A stretch of 64,000 bases of DNA from Apostichopus japonicus (Eukaryota > Echinodermata > Holothuroidea > Aspidochirotida > Stichopodidae): NCBI RefSeq assembly GCF_037975245.1, contig NC_092577.1:8965013-9029012 (forward strand). The letters run 5' to 3'. The notes beneath the pieces were generated by a model, which had not been told where the DNA came from, did not search any database, and saw nothing but the letters and a program-made list of their open reading frames with translations. Below, in pieces: positions 23,100-36,439 of the stretch. A program made the position numbers and the translations under genes. Numbering within the stretch: position 1 is the stretch's first letter; the number at the start of each line of letters is the position of its first letter.

Positions 23100-24440
23100 C
23101 AGGGGCGTATCCAGGGGGGCGCAACAGGCGCGCGCCCCCCTATTGGCCGTCACCAAAGAAAAAAGTTTAGCTAAAAAAAATTTAAAAAATTGATGACGAC
23201 CTTTAAGTGAGATGTCGGTAATCGCTCAATCCCCCCCCCCCCCCCTCCCGTATGCTTTATTTTTTGTTTGCCAGAAAAAGGTTCTGGCGAAGTTCGGCCG
23301 CATAGTTTTAGAAACATAGATGGTAATTGTGTTTGTATTATCACTATAAACACTAAGTGACATGCCAGCCATACTAAATTGTGCATTGTGTGTCCATATT
23401 TACTGGAAATGTTGCTTATTATTAAGGTCGAAAAATGGATCACATATGGCCATGGGCGGCGATCCTGGGGGGGGGGGGGGGAAGGGGGGATATATCCCCC
23501 ATGAAAATGGGTGGAGGGGGTGTAATACACCATATCCCCCCCCCCACCAAATGCCAGGGATAAGAATATTTTCATGCCTACATTTATGCATCATCGTTAA
23601 TGTACGGCTCTTTTTTAGCTTCATTTCTCGCCTACCATAAACGCAGTGCGATCTTTTCAAATAAAGCGTCTTTATAAAGCAAGAATAGTTTACTGTAGGC
23701 TTCATTGGCCCTATAACAACAAAATGTATTATTGCGCCCACGGAATTGATATAGTACATATATGCACCCTCATAGTATTCATATAGGCCCTATAGTAGGC
23801 CTACACACGTACATGTTCCCTCGAACAGCTGAGAATCTCATGTTACCAGGGTAATGCTTAATACACGTTTCACCTGGATGCCCTAGCAATCGGTACCTAG
23901 GAATGTAACTATGTGTAATTGTGTATTGCATGTGTATAGGCCTATAATAGCCTGCATGAGGCCATTTTCTTCATCGAATAATATAAAAGAGCGCTCGAAC
24001 ATTGTAACGTTGCGCCTGAAACAAGATTGACAGGGGCAATTTTCCCAAAATAACACCCGAAATTAAAAAAAAAAGGTATTTTGGATCCTGATTATGAGAT
24101 ATTTCGGACATGACTTCCCTATTTTAAAGTTGGGTGTATGCCGCTTGGAAACCTCGGGAAGTGCCGTTCCGGCCATCTAGAGGGTTTGTTAATCCCAACA
24201 TTTTCTTGTACGCTTCGCGCCAACACATGGTGGCGCTACGCTTAGATAGTCAACAAGGTCATATCCCCCCCCCCCATTCGGAAGTACGGATCGCCGCCCA
24301 TGCATATGGCACCATTTTGCATTTCAGCCCTTCTTCGAAAGCAAAAATTGTCCACCCCTCCCCTTAGACCCATCCCCCAGGACGGCGATCATTCATGCCT
24401 GACGCCCCCCCCCCATTGGAAAATCCTGGATACGCCCCTG
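23100..24440. mobile_element. 1.34-kb CAGG-type MITE with 5-bp target duplication
   Basis: The left end CAGGGGCGTATCCAGG is matched by the right end CCTGGATACGCCCCTG, a perfect 16-bp inverted repeat. TATGT flanks both sides (23095-23099 and 24441-24445). It contains several poly-C/poly-G runs and the core repeat at 24153. There is no transposase. The 134-, 119- and 92-aa ORFs overlap on opposite strands across poly-G runs and are not genes. Same class as the element at 3254. Confidence 0.85.
24153..24251 (+). repeat. Core repeat copy 2
   Basis: Forward copy of the GAAGTGCCGTT..CCGGCC core through GGCGCTACGCTTAGATAGTC, located inside the 23100-24440 MITE. Confidence 0.75.
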
Positions 24441-24937
24441 TATGTTATAGTCAAATAAAACAAACTGGGTTCTAGTTTTCCTTCCATAGCTAATCATGTT
24501 TTCCGTAAATTCACCTTTATAATAAGCTAAATTTCTGGAATGTTCCCTTTGATGCTAAATTCATGATGACTCCATGCATGTGCAGTCCTAAATGTTATTG
24601 TTACTTTTAACTAGATATAAACCACATAAAACCTTTGAATGGCATCCAGTCTATGTCGCAGGTTATACCTGTTATTATGTGTAGCATAGATCTCCGTTAG
24701 TATGTGTAGAAGGGTGATATATGTTGTTTTGTGTCAACCCTTCATGAACTGCAACAGTTTGCAACACGTGACACAAAACCCTGCTTCAGTTTCGTATGTT
24801 CTACAATGTGCGACATTTTCAATTATATTGATATCTCGTTTCAAGCAAAAGTACGTCAAACTTCTCATTATTCCATCTCTTTATCCCATCGATGTGACAA
24901 CACTTCAAACAGTAATGACTGTATTCTTTCTAGGTTA

Positions 24938-25019
24938 CATATTTGAACTAGAGTTATCTCCACCACGAGGAACAGCAGACTGTCTAATGTGTACTCTTCC
25001 AGAGAGAGACAGAGAGGTG
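24938..25019 (+). other. Exon-like segment, unassigned
   Basis: After an acceptor-like TATTCTTTCTAG the frame YIFELELSPPRGTADC continues to LPERDRE before a possible GTGGGG donor. It lies downstream of the NLR-like gene, but its phase does not fit the main splice form. The rest of the 125-aa ORF here runs into AGAGAG and poly-G sequence. Confidence 0.2.
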
Positions 25020-25674
25020 GGGAGAGAGACAGTTGGACAGAGAAAGGGGGGGGGGGGGCTGGAGAGAGAGAGCAGATAGTCTGACATTCTTCTCAGTCAT
25101 GTCTCTGGAGATGTCATAGCAGACTGTTTTATTTAGTTAACCAATCAATAGTCATAAGCCAAATTGGCCCGTCGACATCCTCGAAGATTAAACACTTTAT
25201 GAGGTCTACATCATTATTAATCTGACGTCTGCCATCTTCAACCAGCTGGTTTGCAGAACGGCCGGACCATTTGGTTAAGTTGTCGATCCAACGCATATGC
25301 GGACGGCCTGGATTGCGTTTACAGCCGTAAGGTAAACCATACAGTACAGCAGAAGTTAGACCTTACATCGCACTGCGTGTCCGCCCCCCCCCCCCCCCCC
25401 CTCCTTAGCTTTACGTTGAAGAACATTTCCAGAAGAAAACAACCAACGTCCCGCAATATTTGTGTTCAACTCATCATTTATCATTGGTTAACCGTGTTTC
25501 TTTTGTGAATATTGATCATATTTTACAGATTTACTGCTGTTATATAGATATAGAGAATGTTTAATCGTGTCCTTTATCATATAGATTAAATGTCATTGCG
25601 TAATATCAGAGTGAATGTAGGTTATGATCAAGTGATGAATTTGCAATGATTAACTTAAGCTTAATAATATATCG

Positions 25675-25790
25675 AATGTGCAATTCCTTGTTATATTACA
25701 CGGATAAACTACTGATATCTAATAGAGTGAATATATAATTCCTTGTTACATTAAATGGATTAACTAATGATAATTAAAGTAGTGAATGTG
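25675..25790. repeat. Short tandem duplication, about 55-bp unit
   Basis: AATTCCTTGTTA.ATTA.A.GGAT repeats twice with a partial third start at about 25785 (AATGTGTAATTG). AT-rich and non-coding. Confidence 0.5.
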
Positions 25791-25900
25791 TAATTGTACT
25801 CGCATACTGCACGAAACGGACTATCATATGTCACATTGAAATGTAATTTATGATATTTTTGCTGCATTTTCTCAGAATATACTACGCAGTAAGGGTTCAA

Positions 25901-26332
25901 CTGATGTTACGTTATGGTAATACCATACTGAAGTTACGTAATGGTAATATCATACAGATGTTACGTAATGGTAATACCATACTGATGTGACGTAATGGTA
26001 ATAACATACTGATGTTACGTAATTGTACTACACTACTGATGTTACGTAATGATAATACCATACTGATGTTACTTAATGGTAATACCATACTGATGTTACG
26101 TAATGGTACAACCATACTGATGTTACTTAATTGTAACACAACACTGATGTTACGTAATGGTAATACCATACAGATGTTATGTAATGGTAATACCATACTG
26201 ACGTTACGTAATGGTACAACCATACTGATGTTACTTAATGGTAATACCGTAATGATGTTTCTTAATGGTACAACCATACTGATGTTACTTAATTGTAATA
26301 CAATACTGATGTTAGGTAATGGTAATACCAAA
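25901..26332. repeat. 27-bp minisatellite, about 16 copies, TTACGTAA-containing
   Basis: Sixteen units of the form GATGTTACGTAATGGTAATA followed by CCATACT. Because 27 is a multiple of 3, long repetitive ORFs appear on both strands (139 aa reverse, 109 aa forward); they are artefacts. Seven units keep the palindrome TTACGTAA and others have TTATGTAA or TGACGTAA. Confidence 0.9.
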
Positions 26333-26493
26333 TGGTTCTGAAATCAGAGCCAATGAGTGTTATTCTTGTCTCAGTTCTTTAATGTTTCTGTTTTTAAAAT
26401 GAATGTATGGTCAATCGTTAAACCACTCTTTACGGTACCACCAGACATAGGCGTACGAGGCGGGGGGGGCAGGGGGGTAGACTGCCCCCCAAA

Positions 26494-26633
26494 TTTCCAG
26501 AGGACAAGAAATTCGGGCAAAAGGCTTGAAAAATTCGGGCAGCCTAAGAGCAGAAAAATGTTTTTTTTTTTTTTCTCCTCTTAGGCTGCCCGAATTTTCC
26601 AGGACTTTTGCCCGAATTTCTTGTACTCTGGAA
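26494..26633. repeat. Foldback element with 57-bp arms
   Basis: The left arm (26494-26551) contains TTCCAGAGGACAAGAAATTC and AATTCGGGCAGCCTAAGAG. The right arm (26577-26633) is its near-perfect reverse complement. A spacer of about 25 bp with a long T run separates them. A further related piece (GCCCGAATCTTTTTCAAA) follows the AT array, so the element may have been split by the array. Confidence 0.85.
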
Positions 26634-26658
26634 ATATATATATATATATATATATATA

Positions 26659-26726
<68 letters not shown>
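26634..26726. repeat. AT dinucleotide microsatellite
   Basis: About 46 TA units with one C interruption, placed directly against the foldback's right arm. ORFs reading IYIYIY are artefacts. Confidence 0.95.
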
Positions 26727-26730
<4 letters not shown>

Positions 26731-27024
26731 TGCAGTAGCTTGCCCGAATCTTTTTCAAATTTTTGCCCGACAATTCCATGATTTTCTTTATTTAGCATCA
26801 TGATGCACGAATATTTCCGTGTAACACCACCGTAAGCGCAGTTCATCTGGGCTACCACGCTTTTTGCACGATCAATTTTTTTCTAACTAGTCAATTGTAT
26901 ACCTGGACCAAGGGCGGCGGAACCGGGGGGGGGGCACAGGGGGCAGGTTAAAACTGTGCCTTTTTTTCTACATAAAAATTGAGGTGCCTCAAGTTAGCAT
27001 GAGGCCAGGGAACCAGAATGAACA

Positions 27025-27124
27025 CTCGGGAAGGGCCGTTTCCGGCCATCTGAGGGGTTTTTAAAACCAACAATTTTCTAGTACGCTCCGCGCCAACCGA
27101 TGGTGGCGCTCCGCTCAGATAGTC
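27025..27124 (+). repeat. Core repeat copy 3
   Basis: Copy with CTCGGGAAGGGCCGTTTCCG and GTACGCTCCGCGCCAACC. It is preceded at 26906 by GGGCGGCGGAACC and poly-G, which resemble an element left end; no right end or target duplication was found. Confidence 0.7.
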
Positions 27125-27943
27125 GTGCATACAACTTTGCAAATCCTGGCAAAGCCCGTGACTTTTAATGAATTTCTGTCGGCCAAACTCAAAGCTATTT
27201 CGAATGGAAAAAATTTGTTAAGATATTAACAAGAAAAAAACTCTAATTCGGAAAATTCCTACATTAGCGACTAGCATGATTTCACCACATTTTGTCTCAA
27301 AAGAAAACTTGTTCCTTGTTTCCCAATTTGCGCATTGGATATTGCAGTGCTAGTATGCATATTTTCCTTTAAGGGGGGGGGGGGGGCGTTGATGGAGTGA
27401 TGTGTATACACAAATAAGATAATACAATAAGAGTTATAAAGGGTACTAAGTATAAGGCTGCATCAGTCCAATCGAATTTCTGCAAAGTGTCCTTTGATGT
27501 CGGTGCCCCCCCCCCAGATTACAAGTGCTTCCGCCACCCTTGACCTGGACATCCCCAACATGAGTGTATATAAGAAACATTTTCTTTTTCATGGATGGTG
27601 GGGAGGGGGGAGTGCCTACAAGCCTAGAAGTACAGGTTTATCGTATTCTTTGTTATATTTAATATTTTTTTTCTGAAACAAATTGCAGTCTCACCCGACA
27701 CAGCGACATTATCCCGCCTACGTGTCGTTGAACAATATATGTTTTTCTGGAGGTAGCTGAGTACTGTGTTAAAATAATCAATAAGGTAACTAAATAGGAG
27801 CTTAAAAAATATACTGTCCCATTTTTCCCCTTCAAAGTGATTTTACCATTTTTCTTCTTCTAATTTACCAAATTTTCGGGGAAGTGTAAATTTCTAAAAC
27901 GTGAGATTATAAAATAAAGAATGTTTAGATGCAACTTGCAAGG

Positions 27944-28042
27944 CCTCAGAAGTTCCGTTTCCGGCAATCTGAGAGGCATTGTGTGCCAAAAATTTTCTTG
28001 TACGCTACGCGCCAATCGATGGTGGCGCCCCGCTTAGATAGT
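27944..28042 (+). repeat. Core repeat copy 4
   Basis: Diverged copy (AAGTTCCGTTTCCGGCAATC, then GTACGCTACGCGCCAATC). The 64-aa ORF across it shares residues with ORFs in other copies only through DNA identity. Confidence 0.65.
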
Positions 28043-28099
28043 GTCACGGGAACTTTCGGGCACAAAATGTTCTGCCTCCCCCAAACTGAAATGTTCCCG

Positions 28100-31000
28100 T
28101 TCGCCTATGCCACCAGATCATAGAAATGGCGAGTTGACCTAAGATTCTGGAAATTACAAGTGGACCCAAAGTACACAAATTTGTGGTCAAATCAAATGTA
28201 CGTGACAATTTTGTTCTTAATTTGATTATAAATAGTATTATTAATTATTCATTCTAATATCTTTACTTATTCAACATGTATTATCAGTTCATATTTTGCT
28301 CTTGTTTTTCAGTCTTGTTAGGCTATCTCGAGATGCTTTTCTTTTCTTCTATGTCGTTCATTTCCGAGTTTATTTGAAAATACTAGAAATAATATAGGTA
28401 TGGGATGTAATCCTGTTCGAGATGGACAGAATGCAGATCATGCAGGTAGGAAATATATGAAAGTGGATAAAATTTAAGACGATATAGGCATAAGTACAGA
28501 CAGTTACCTTCAACGTTTGGAAACAGAACAATATCAAGAAACAAAAAAGAGAACATATGAGACGGCAGAGAGCTTGACCTCCGCCAAAGACCTGGTATCA
28601 CCCTCCCCAGGAGAATGCACCTAAATTTTAGTCCATCCGGTGACTTTGCTGTACCCTGCGGACAAAAGCACTCTGTCCACCGAATTCCTAATCTAGAAGG
28701 CCTCTTACCCCTCACCAGAGCCAAGGCCTCCTCCCAGCTAATAAAGTCAGGCTTTTCAAGGGGAACTTTGAATTTGAATATCCCAATTGATTGGTCCCAC
28801 CTAACTAACTAAACGTTAGGAAACCCATTTGTCATATTTGTATCTAACGTGTTCAGCGTCCAAGACGGATCAGAATAATCACTTTGAAATTCGTAAACCT
28901 TGAGGTGGGAGGGAGGATGGGTGGGGGATTGATGTATCTTCAGATCAATGTTATATCAATTATATATCTTTGACAGAGCATAACCAATTGTGAAGCTGGT
29001 TGTATAATCTACCATTGTAACTTCTCAGTCAAATGATTTAACCTTCAATGCTTGCTATTGTCTTTTGACGATTACATGAAACTTATACGTATTTTTTTAT
29101 TAACTTCGAACCATTAACAAATATTTAGTTTTTTTACAGTTTGCGTTTTTTTTCATAATGTAATCTTACTGAACATCCATCGAGTGTGTTGGAGCTACTA
29201 TATGTTTGGCTTAACATGCCCAAGCTTTAAGACTCTTGCAAGCAAACAAACAGATCCTTTCATGTTATCCCCTCGTTTTGCACATATTATTGTAACCATT
29301 TCTGAGGTAATTTTCTACTAGCAAATTGCTAAGAAAGGAAAATTTTAAATTAACACTAAATCTCCTTTCGTGAATTGTTGTTTTAATTTTTTATATTATA
29401 TCCGATATAGCACATAATGTTTATAAATAATTCCTTAATTTGCGATCTTTCTATTGTTCTTTCTTCATTTTTCCCTCTTGGTTCTTTTGTCATTTCGTTG
29501 TTCTTTTTTTTTTTTGCTTTCTTTTACCGTTTTTACCATTCATGTAATTAAAAAAAGGTAATGAGAGATCTGTTTGTATAATGAACATAGGTAATGTGAA
29601 ATCATATAGTTGGTTAGCCATAAAGTTCGTATTCGATGAGCTGTTTCACGTGATTAACTTGTAAAAGCAAATATTTGCTAATCGTTCCGTCATTCTACTA
29701 GAAAGTATTTACACGGACCTTTCACTATGTTTTGTTGTTTTCGTTTCAAAACACCTTACATTGTACTTGTCATACATTACAACATGTCCTCGTTTTTGTC
29801 CAAAAAATAAATAAACCCATATTTAGTGTGTTGCAGTCTGGTATCCATTTTGTAACTTAATTGTACCAAATTCATATGTAACTTGTGACTACAAAAACCG
29901 TCAGAGATAAGTTTGATTTGACAATTTTTACTCTAAGTTTTTATTGTATGAATTATATGGTGGTTTGAAAGGCCAAGATGTAGACCTACTGTGTCAGTAC
30001 AGCACGACATCAGAATAAATATTGTATATGGTTTTCAAGCTTCAGACTTTCAGGAAGTTTTCGAGTTGCAATAAACTTGACAACACATCAAACATATGAC
30101 TTTGTCGAGTCGATAAGTCAAGCTAACCTGTAAAATCTTAGATAAAGAAATGTCAAAACTACGTTAATTTAGACTTACACTCACGTGACACCTCGATAAT
30201 AAATATTAAATTGTTTGAATGTCGTGTTACATACTAAAGCAATAAGTCAATAACTTGTTTGTGCCTTCAGAACCGCCGTGAAATCGCGATATCGACTAAA
30301 ACAAAAATAAATAAATAAATCAAAGATTGTGTGATCCGTTTCCTTTCTTCGTCTGCTTACTGTATTCTACTGCAATATTAGTGTTAACACATGTAATAAA
30401 TTGATGAAAGATGTTATCTTAATGTTTGTAATGGCAACCAAAATATTTTCCCAAGCTTGGAGTTTTCCGTGAAGGTTCTGCTAAGTTTTTAAGTCTATAC
30501 ACAAACGTCAATGCATTCTAGCCAAGTATCTTCAATCTGGTTCCGTGGAGCTGATGCCTACGATAATTTCATAAGTTTTATCCTCGGTATTGTTTCATGA
30601 AAGTATACATCCCTGATTTGAGGATGCATAACATTTATATTCTATGGCCCTATATACATACTTACATGAGCACTCCGGATTGTTTGGCGTTCCATGTAAA
30701 TGCAAGCACACATGAATATGTGATGTAACAATTGAGATGGTTGTGGTCATCTTCAACGTAATATTCCCTCAAACTGTAACCAGATGAATTTGTATATTTG
30801 TTATCTTGATTTGGAGGTTAATTACGACCAGTTCGAAAGGACGATGTGTTACAGTTTCGACATTTCAATGTACAATCCACCTAGCTTATTTTGTAAACAT
30901 AACCTGGTAAAATTGTTTCGAATAGCATCCTTTCAAGAAACGGACGGCGTTTGATAACATATTGTTTCCCTCCTGTGTCAAACCTGTTATTATACAACAT

Positions 31001-34000
31001 ACCAACTGGTTTATCAGTTGATGTCGATTTGCTTGATACAAACCATTTTATACTAGAAGCGTAAGCTTTTAGCGAAAACCTCTACCTACCCCAGGGCCGT
31101 GTCAAACGATGCCAAACAACGTTTAAATTGATTAGTATCATAGTTTAGATCAGGGACAACTTTGAGAGACATTAAACCACTGAAAAATAGCAATTTGCTC
31201 GATGGATAATACCTTCCTCTGGTCACCCCTACATTTTGCTTTTTAACATATCATGGATTTTATTTTAATGCAGTAAACATTCAGAAAGTGGTCTTGTGTA
31301 GAAATGAGATGTTTACCAATTTTACCTGACCTCAGGTGACCTTCGACAGAAATATTGTGAAGCCGGTTGACATTCGGCTATCACCGAATATGATGATGGT
31401 CAAGTTATGTAAGTTAAAATATAACTTGGTGTCATTCAAATCAAGATGAAGTCTGATAAGCAGTGTTAACTGCTTCAAAGACTTGTTTTATTTATAATTC
31501 AACGCAGAGCATTTTAGTGTATGATTCTGTTTCGTTTCATCTCTATGACTGAGTAAATGGCTTATTTCATTCTTCATGGTGTGATTTTGTGGTCTGCATT
31601 AAAAGAGATATATCGTATCGTTAACAGCATCCCAAGCAAGAGATAGTGGCAGATTGATACAAAGTTTAATGATGGGGTTATGACGCTTCCTCCATAATCG
31701 TTTTAAGTGTTTAAATAGTGATAATAATCGGTAATAATACTTAGGTGTAATGATAATAAAGTGTGAAAATAGAAAGTGTTTAACTACTGATAATAATCAT
31801 TAAATTAAGATACAAATAAAACAGAACACACATCAAATTTCAAAAAACGAAAGCTTATCTCCATTTGACTGTAAAACTGACTGGCCCTAATTTACGTTAT
31901 TGGTCAATGAGGTAATCTACACTGGTTGTCAACAAATATATGAACACGTATGAACACGTACTGAAGTTAAAATGTGTTAAAAATGAAACTTCTAACAATA
32001 ACGCGATAAGTTGTTCACGTAATTTGTGATTTTAAACTTATTGATTGATTAGGGAAGGGGTGGGTGGGAATCTTGACACCCTAGCATATATGACGCCATG
32101 ATCAATTGTTGGTGTGCAAGATATGCTTTACCAAGTATATCATGGCAACACTGAACTAAAGGGGGAGAGGGGGGTTGTCTTGGGAAAGTTATATTATTAG
32201 GGTTGTATGGAGGTTACTTGTGGTTCAATATCTTACAACGAACATTGCCTTGCAAAAGTGAAATATAAATGAAGCAATATTAACTTCTATTTATCCGGAA
32301 TTCATTGTTTTCCAAGATTAATATATTACGGAAAACGACAGTCGATCCACTTCAAGAGTGAAGCGGGAATGGGATGTGTTTGGAAGGCTAATGTGACCGG
32401 AACGATGTTGAAATCTGATCATGTTTAGTTAGCGTACAGATAAAAATAATTTAACATTTAATGACGCTTAAAGTGTCATTTTTGTTTAAAAATTTGTAAC
32501 TGCAATCTTCCCGACCAGGCCACGTAATTTTAACTCCTATGACAATATTATGAATATATCTAACCATGTGTCTGTGGCCGTACACCTGCTGATAAGAAAT
32601 ACACTGATTGAACCAATATTACACGATAAAATACATTTTTGTTATCTAACACACAAATTCAGTGTTATCTTTCTATTCTTCATTTACAAGCCTCGCTCTG
32701 CATACATTATTACATCGTTTAATGATATCTTAAATTAACTGAACTTACTCTTAAGCAATCTTTACGTTAAACATTTGTGATGAAAATAAAATGTTTCTCT
32801 CTTTGTAAACCATAACGCAGCCGTATTCCGACTTATCAAGTAATGTTACTCCAAAATCTTCAGAGTATTCAAAATTAGATCTTGCATTTAATTAAATTAA
32901 GGCACCTTGTTTGAATCGGTTAATGAGAAAATAAAGTACATAAAGCTTGCAACCTGTTGTCACCCAAATAGGTTTTTGTTTCTAGTTTCATCCTTTGAAG
33001 AACTAAACTGGAAACATCCAAACTTTAATTTACTGTTTGTTTGAATTAAGCCTTACAATTTTAACGAACAATTTTGCTACGGTATTCCTGAAGCAAATAA
33101 CAGATTTATCAAAATCAGCCTAAATATTTGTTTTAAATATACAAATAATGATAATCTACCTAGCCTAGAATGAAAGAGTCCATCTAAAAATACAATCACA
33201 AAAATGTTGCATTCAAAGTGAACCATTTCGCTGTACCGGTCTTAACAATACCAGCATTGATCGCCTCACAGTTCTCATTGATCTGTGGATAAAGCGTACG
33301 AGCACCCTCTAAAAACAATAAAGTTTGCATCTCACTGGGGAAGGGCACAACTTTCTTCTGCCTATAACAAAGGTATCGTAAGATGAAGACTGTGGAGTAC
33401 GGTCAGGATAGACAAATTGAGGTTGTAGTATTATTTAGATCATCCATGTATATTGGAGATTGGAAGGGCCGCCCTGACATTCGTTAATTGTTGATGTTTA
33501 CAATAATGAATATTCAAAGAACATAATGATATAGATATAAACATCAAGAGAAACAAAGGTGGAACCAGAGTAATACACAGCTTACCACGCTTTTTCCATT
33601 CATCGTAAGGGAGGGGGGGGGGGCGTGCTCGTTTTTATAACCGATATGGTTTGGTATATAGGTTATGAATACAACTATACATTTTACAGGGCTAACTGTC
33701 TAGTACATTAGTTTGAATGATATTGTTATGCTAGCAATAAATAAACAAACTTTAAAAACAAGACGACGATCAAGATATTGCTCGTTATAGATATTTGGGA
33801 TATATAAATACAAACGATTTTCTAGGTTAATCGGTCCATATCGATCCATCATTTTGAACGATAACCTGAGTAATCTGTCATAAAAAATCTCCATTGACAA
33901 TGCTAAACTTTGATTATTTAACCAAATTATCGGTCGGATTTGTAATCAAAATCCAGTTTTATTGCCGGTAAGCTTTCATTTTCAGTTGTAAAACCTGAAG

Positions 34001-34700
34001 TACCGGTTCAAAACAAGACCGATATTGAGCAATAATCCAATTTTCCGACAGAGTGAATATGTAATAGTGGGTATTTTGCTTTACCATACACGTGATTCAG
34101 GAATAATTTCGACATGCGAGGAAACATCCGGTAAGATTAGCATAACAATACGAGAAAAATCCATTCTGAATGAAAAGAAAACCGCAGGTGGCTTCAGCTT
34201 TGTGAACATTCCAGGCAAAGATGTTCTGTTAGTCATACAGTATTGCATTAAGATAGCTTGAAGAGGCTCGTTGCTTGTGCATAAACTCCATACAATAGCA
34301 ATTGAACGTACGGGGACTGCTGGTGATAGTGTAACTATTTAGTTAAATAATATTTACTTCAAAGGCATCAGTTAAAAGACACTGCAACCTTCTCATCGTG
34401 CTCTTCATCCATAGAAATGTGTGTGCAATATTATTCTCGTTGGATCAATATCACAGGATTTTACCTTGTGATTATTTCGCAATGATTTGGTAATCCAAAG
34501 TGATGTACCATGGATTCAGGATCAATAGTTTTCAGAGACCTATACATTTTTTCCAAGGCTGAGAAAATGATTCAGGCTTCTGAAGGAGGATTAATTTTTC
34601 GAGAGGATCACTTTGGTTTTATACCGGGATACACTTTAAACTATAGCATAACGCCAGTTCTCATCAGATGGTGGAGTTCGTACGTAATTTTACTCTTCCT
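28100..34700. other. AT-rich stretch without recognised genes
   Basis: Unlike the flanking regions it has almost no poly-G/poly-C runs or MITE ends. A poly-G run is present near 33612. ORFs of 60-113 aa occur on both strands but none shows a motif I know. It may be one long intron or intergenic DNA. Confidence 0.35.
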
Positions 34701-34711
34701 GACTTCCAGAA

Positions 34712-34777
34712 AGTGTTTGGAGATTAACAGATATTGGATGTCAAAGTATTGTCCCGTTGACCTCTCGTCATCTCATG
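34712..34777 (+). other. Exon-like segment, partner of 36440-36515
   Basis: A good acceptor (TTTTACTCTTCCTGACTTCCAG) precedes 34712 and GTGAGT follows 34777. In one frame it reads SVWRLTDIGCQSIVPLTSR. Its 3' part and donor (TGTCAAA..TGTCC.CGTTGACCTC) match the segment ending at 36515. It could be an old exon duplication. Function unknown. Confidence 0.25.
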
Positions 34778-36439
34778 TGAGTACACATTCCAATGAAAAT
34801 CTTTGTTAATATTTGTAATCTGGAATAAACGGTATTAGTTTACACACTAACAACAGTTCACTTCTCCAATACCTAGGCTATTGTCACATCAACAACTAGA
34901 AACACTATACCGAATTAATTAACTTTAACCAGCCTATGATTTTCTTAATAAAAGAAGCAACTTTTAACGACCTTTATTATCATCAATTTGGATAAATATA
35001 TAAGTTTAAATATTGGCTTAACAAGTAATTGTATTATTAATGATATGGATAAAAATGATGTTTTGAACATCCTCCGAATGGTCAATAACCACCCAAGCCA
35101 AAAAGGAAAAATTAGAACAAGTTGAATTAGGTAAGACAATAGAGGCGGAATTATTTAGTGCAATCATTGTCTATCATTTGTGTTGAATACACAGAAACCA
35201 GAACAAATACACATTCATATGTGACTGATTCTTTTCGTAATGAAAGTAATTTAATTAGTCATCATTTCCGGAAGAAAATCGTTTCTTGGAAATTAATTCA
35301 GAGCCAAAACCTAACTTGATATTACAACCGATTTGAACTAAGTATCAAACGAACTATGTCACGGTAATGCATCAATTAATCGCCGTTCATTGTTTTGCGT
35401 AATTAAACGGCGTTGTAGTACCTTCCGATACAATCTCAGTGTAATTAACTTCTTTAATACTAACAATACTAATGACAAAATGTCTCCATGAAAGTATAAT
35501 GTCCAGGCAAGCACAATATTTTTGGTGACGTTAGTTTTCATTTGAAATGTTTAAAGCACCACGTGATGTAGTCTTTACAGCTTTTCCTTTTTCTCTTCGA
35601 AATGTCTTGATTAACCATCTAAATTGCATTTAATTATCAGAATTGATTATAACACAATTTGAATATAAATTGCTGTCATGGTGAAAATGTAAATTACCAA
35701 GTTTCTATTCTTTAGTACCATCATCAAATAATTTATGAAATATTTTACTGGGATTAAACAACAAACATTCCGCATGCGCATATTTAAAGCATTTGATATT
35801 ATAGTGTAATATGATCAAACCATCGATATAAGGAACTTGTTGAAATATCAAGCTAAGCTGCAAAACAATATCAGAGAGATCCTTATCACCAGAGTTACAT
35901 CATCGATATCTATAAACATAACATACAGATGTGCGCGTCGCTAAGTTACCGTATTCCAGCATAGCCATACAAGGGCTTGTAACCACTTATTTTAGTTGAC
36001 GGTGATAATTTTTCGAACGTTTATTTCCAGTTTGATGGTGATAGCAGTTAAAAAGATTTAATTCCTGTTACAATTAATTAATTTAATTTTCTTCATTAAA
36101 TTATTATTGTTAGATGTTTAGCTCATGGTGCATCAAGCTAGGGTATGTCGGCCTTTTTTCACAGCGTTGTAAATCTATACGGAAAGCTCGTTCGAAGTAA
36201 TTCTCGCTGATACCATCGGTTCAATTACTTTAACGTAACTCAATAAAATGACGGCTATTGCGAGCAAATCACCAGGACTAAAAGAAGGTGGAGCGCTTTA
36301 GGGTTGAGACCATGACTGCTGGTGGTAGAGGATTGTATAGCTATCAATGATATTATCCGCATACTTCTTCGCTTCTTTGCATCGTCGCTTCCGAATTCTT
36401 CTTTCCCGGATAAAGTTCGTACGTATTTTGTTTATGTTT

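Noticed and set aside
23171-23759. ORFs of 134, 119 and 92 aa overlapping on opposite strands
   Set aside because: They cross poly-G runs inside a MITE and have no motif; composition is that of the repeat.
24702-25079. 125-aa plus-strand ORF
   Set aside because: Its second half runs into AGAGAG and poly-G sequence and no domain is visible; only a short exon-like part is kept at low confidence.
25912-26341. Long ORFs on both strands (139 and 109 aa) with repeating NISMV and NGNTI units
   Set aside because: They are the translation of a 27-bp minisatellite; the period is a multiple of 3, so stops are avoided on both strands.
26526-26858. ORFs reading IYIYIYIY
   Set aside because: Translation of the AT microsatellite.
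28383-28812. Overlapping 113-aa reverse and 65-aa forward ORFs
   Set aside because: Both strands open over the same low-stop region with no recognisable motif, start context or splice signals.
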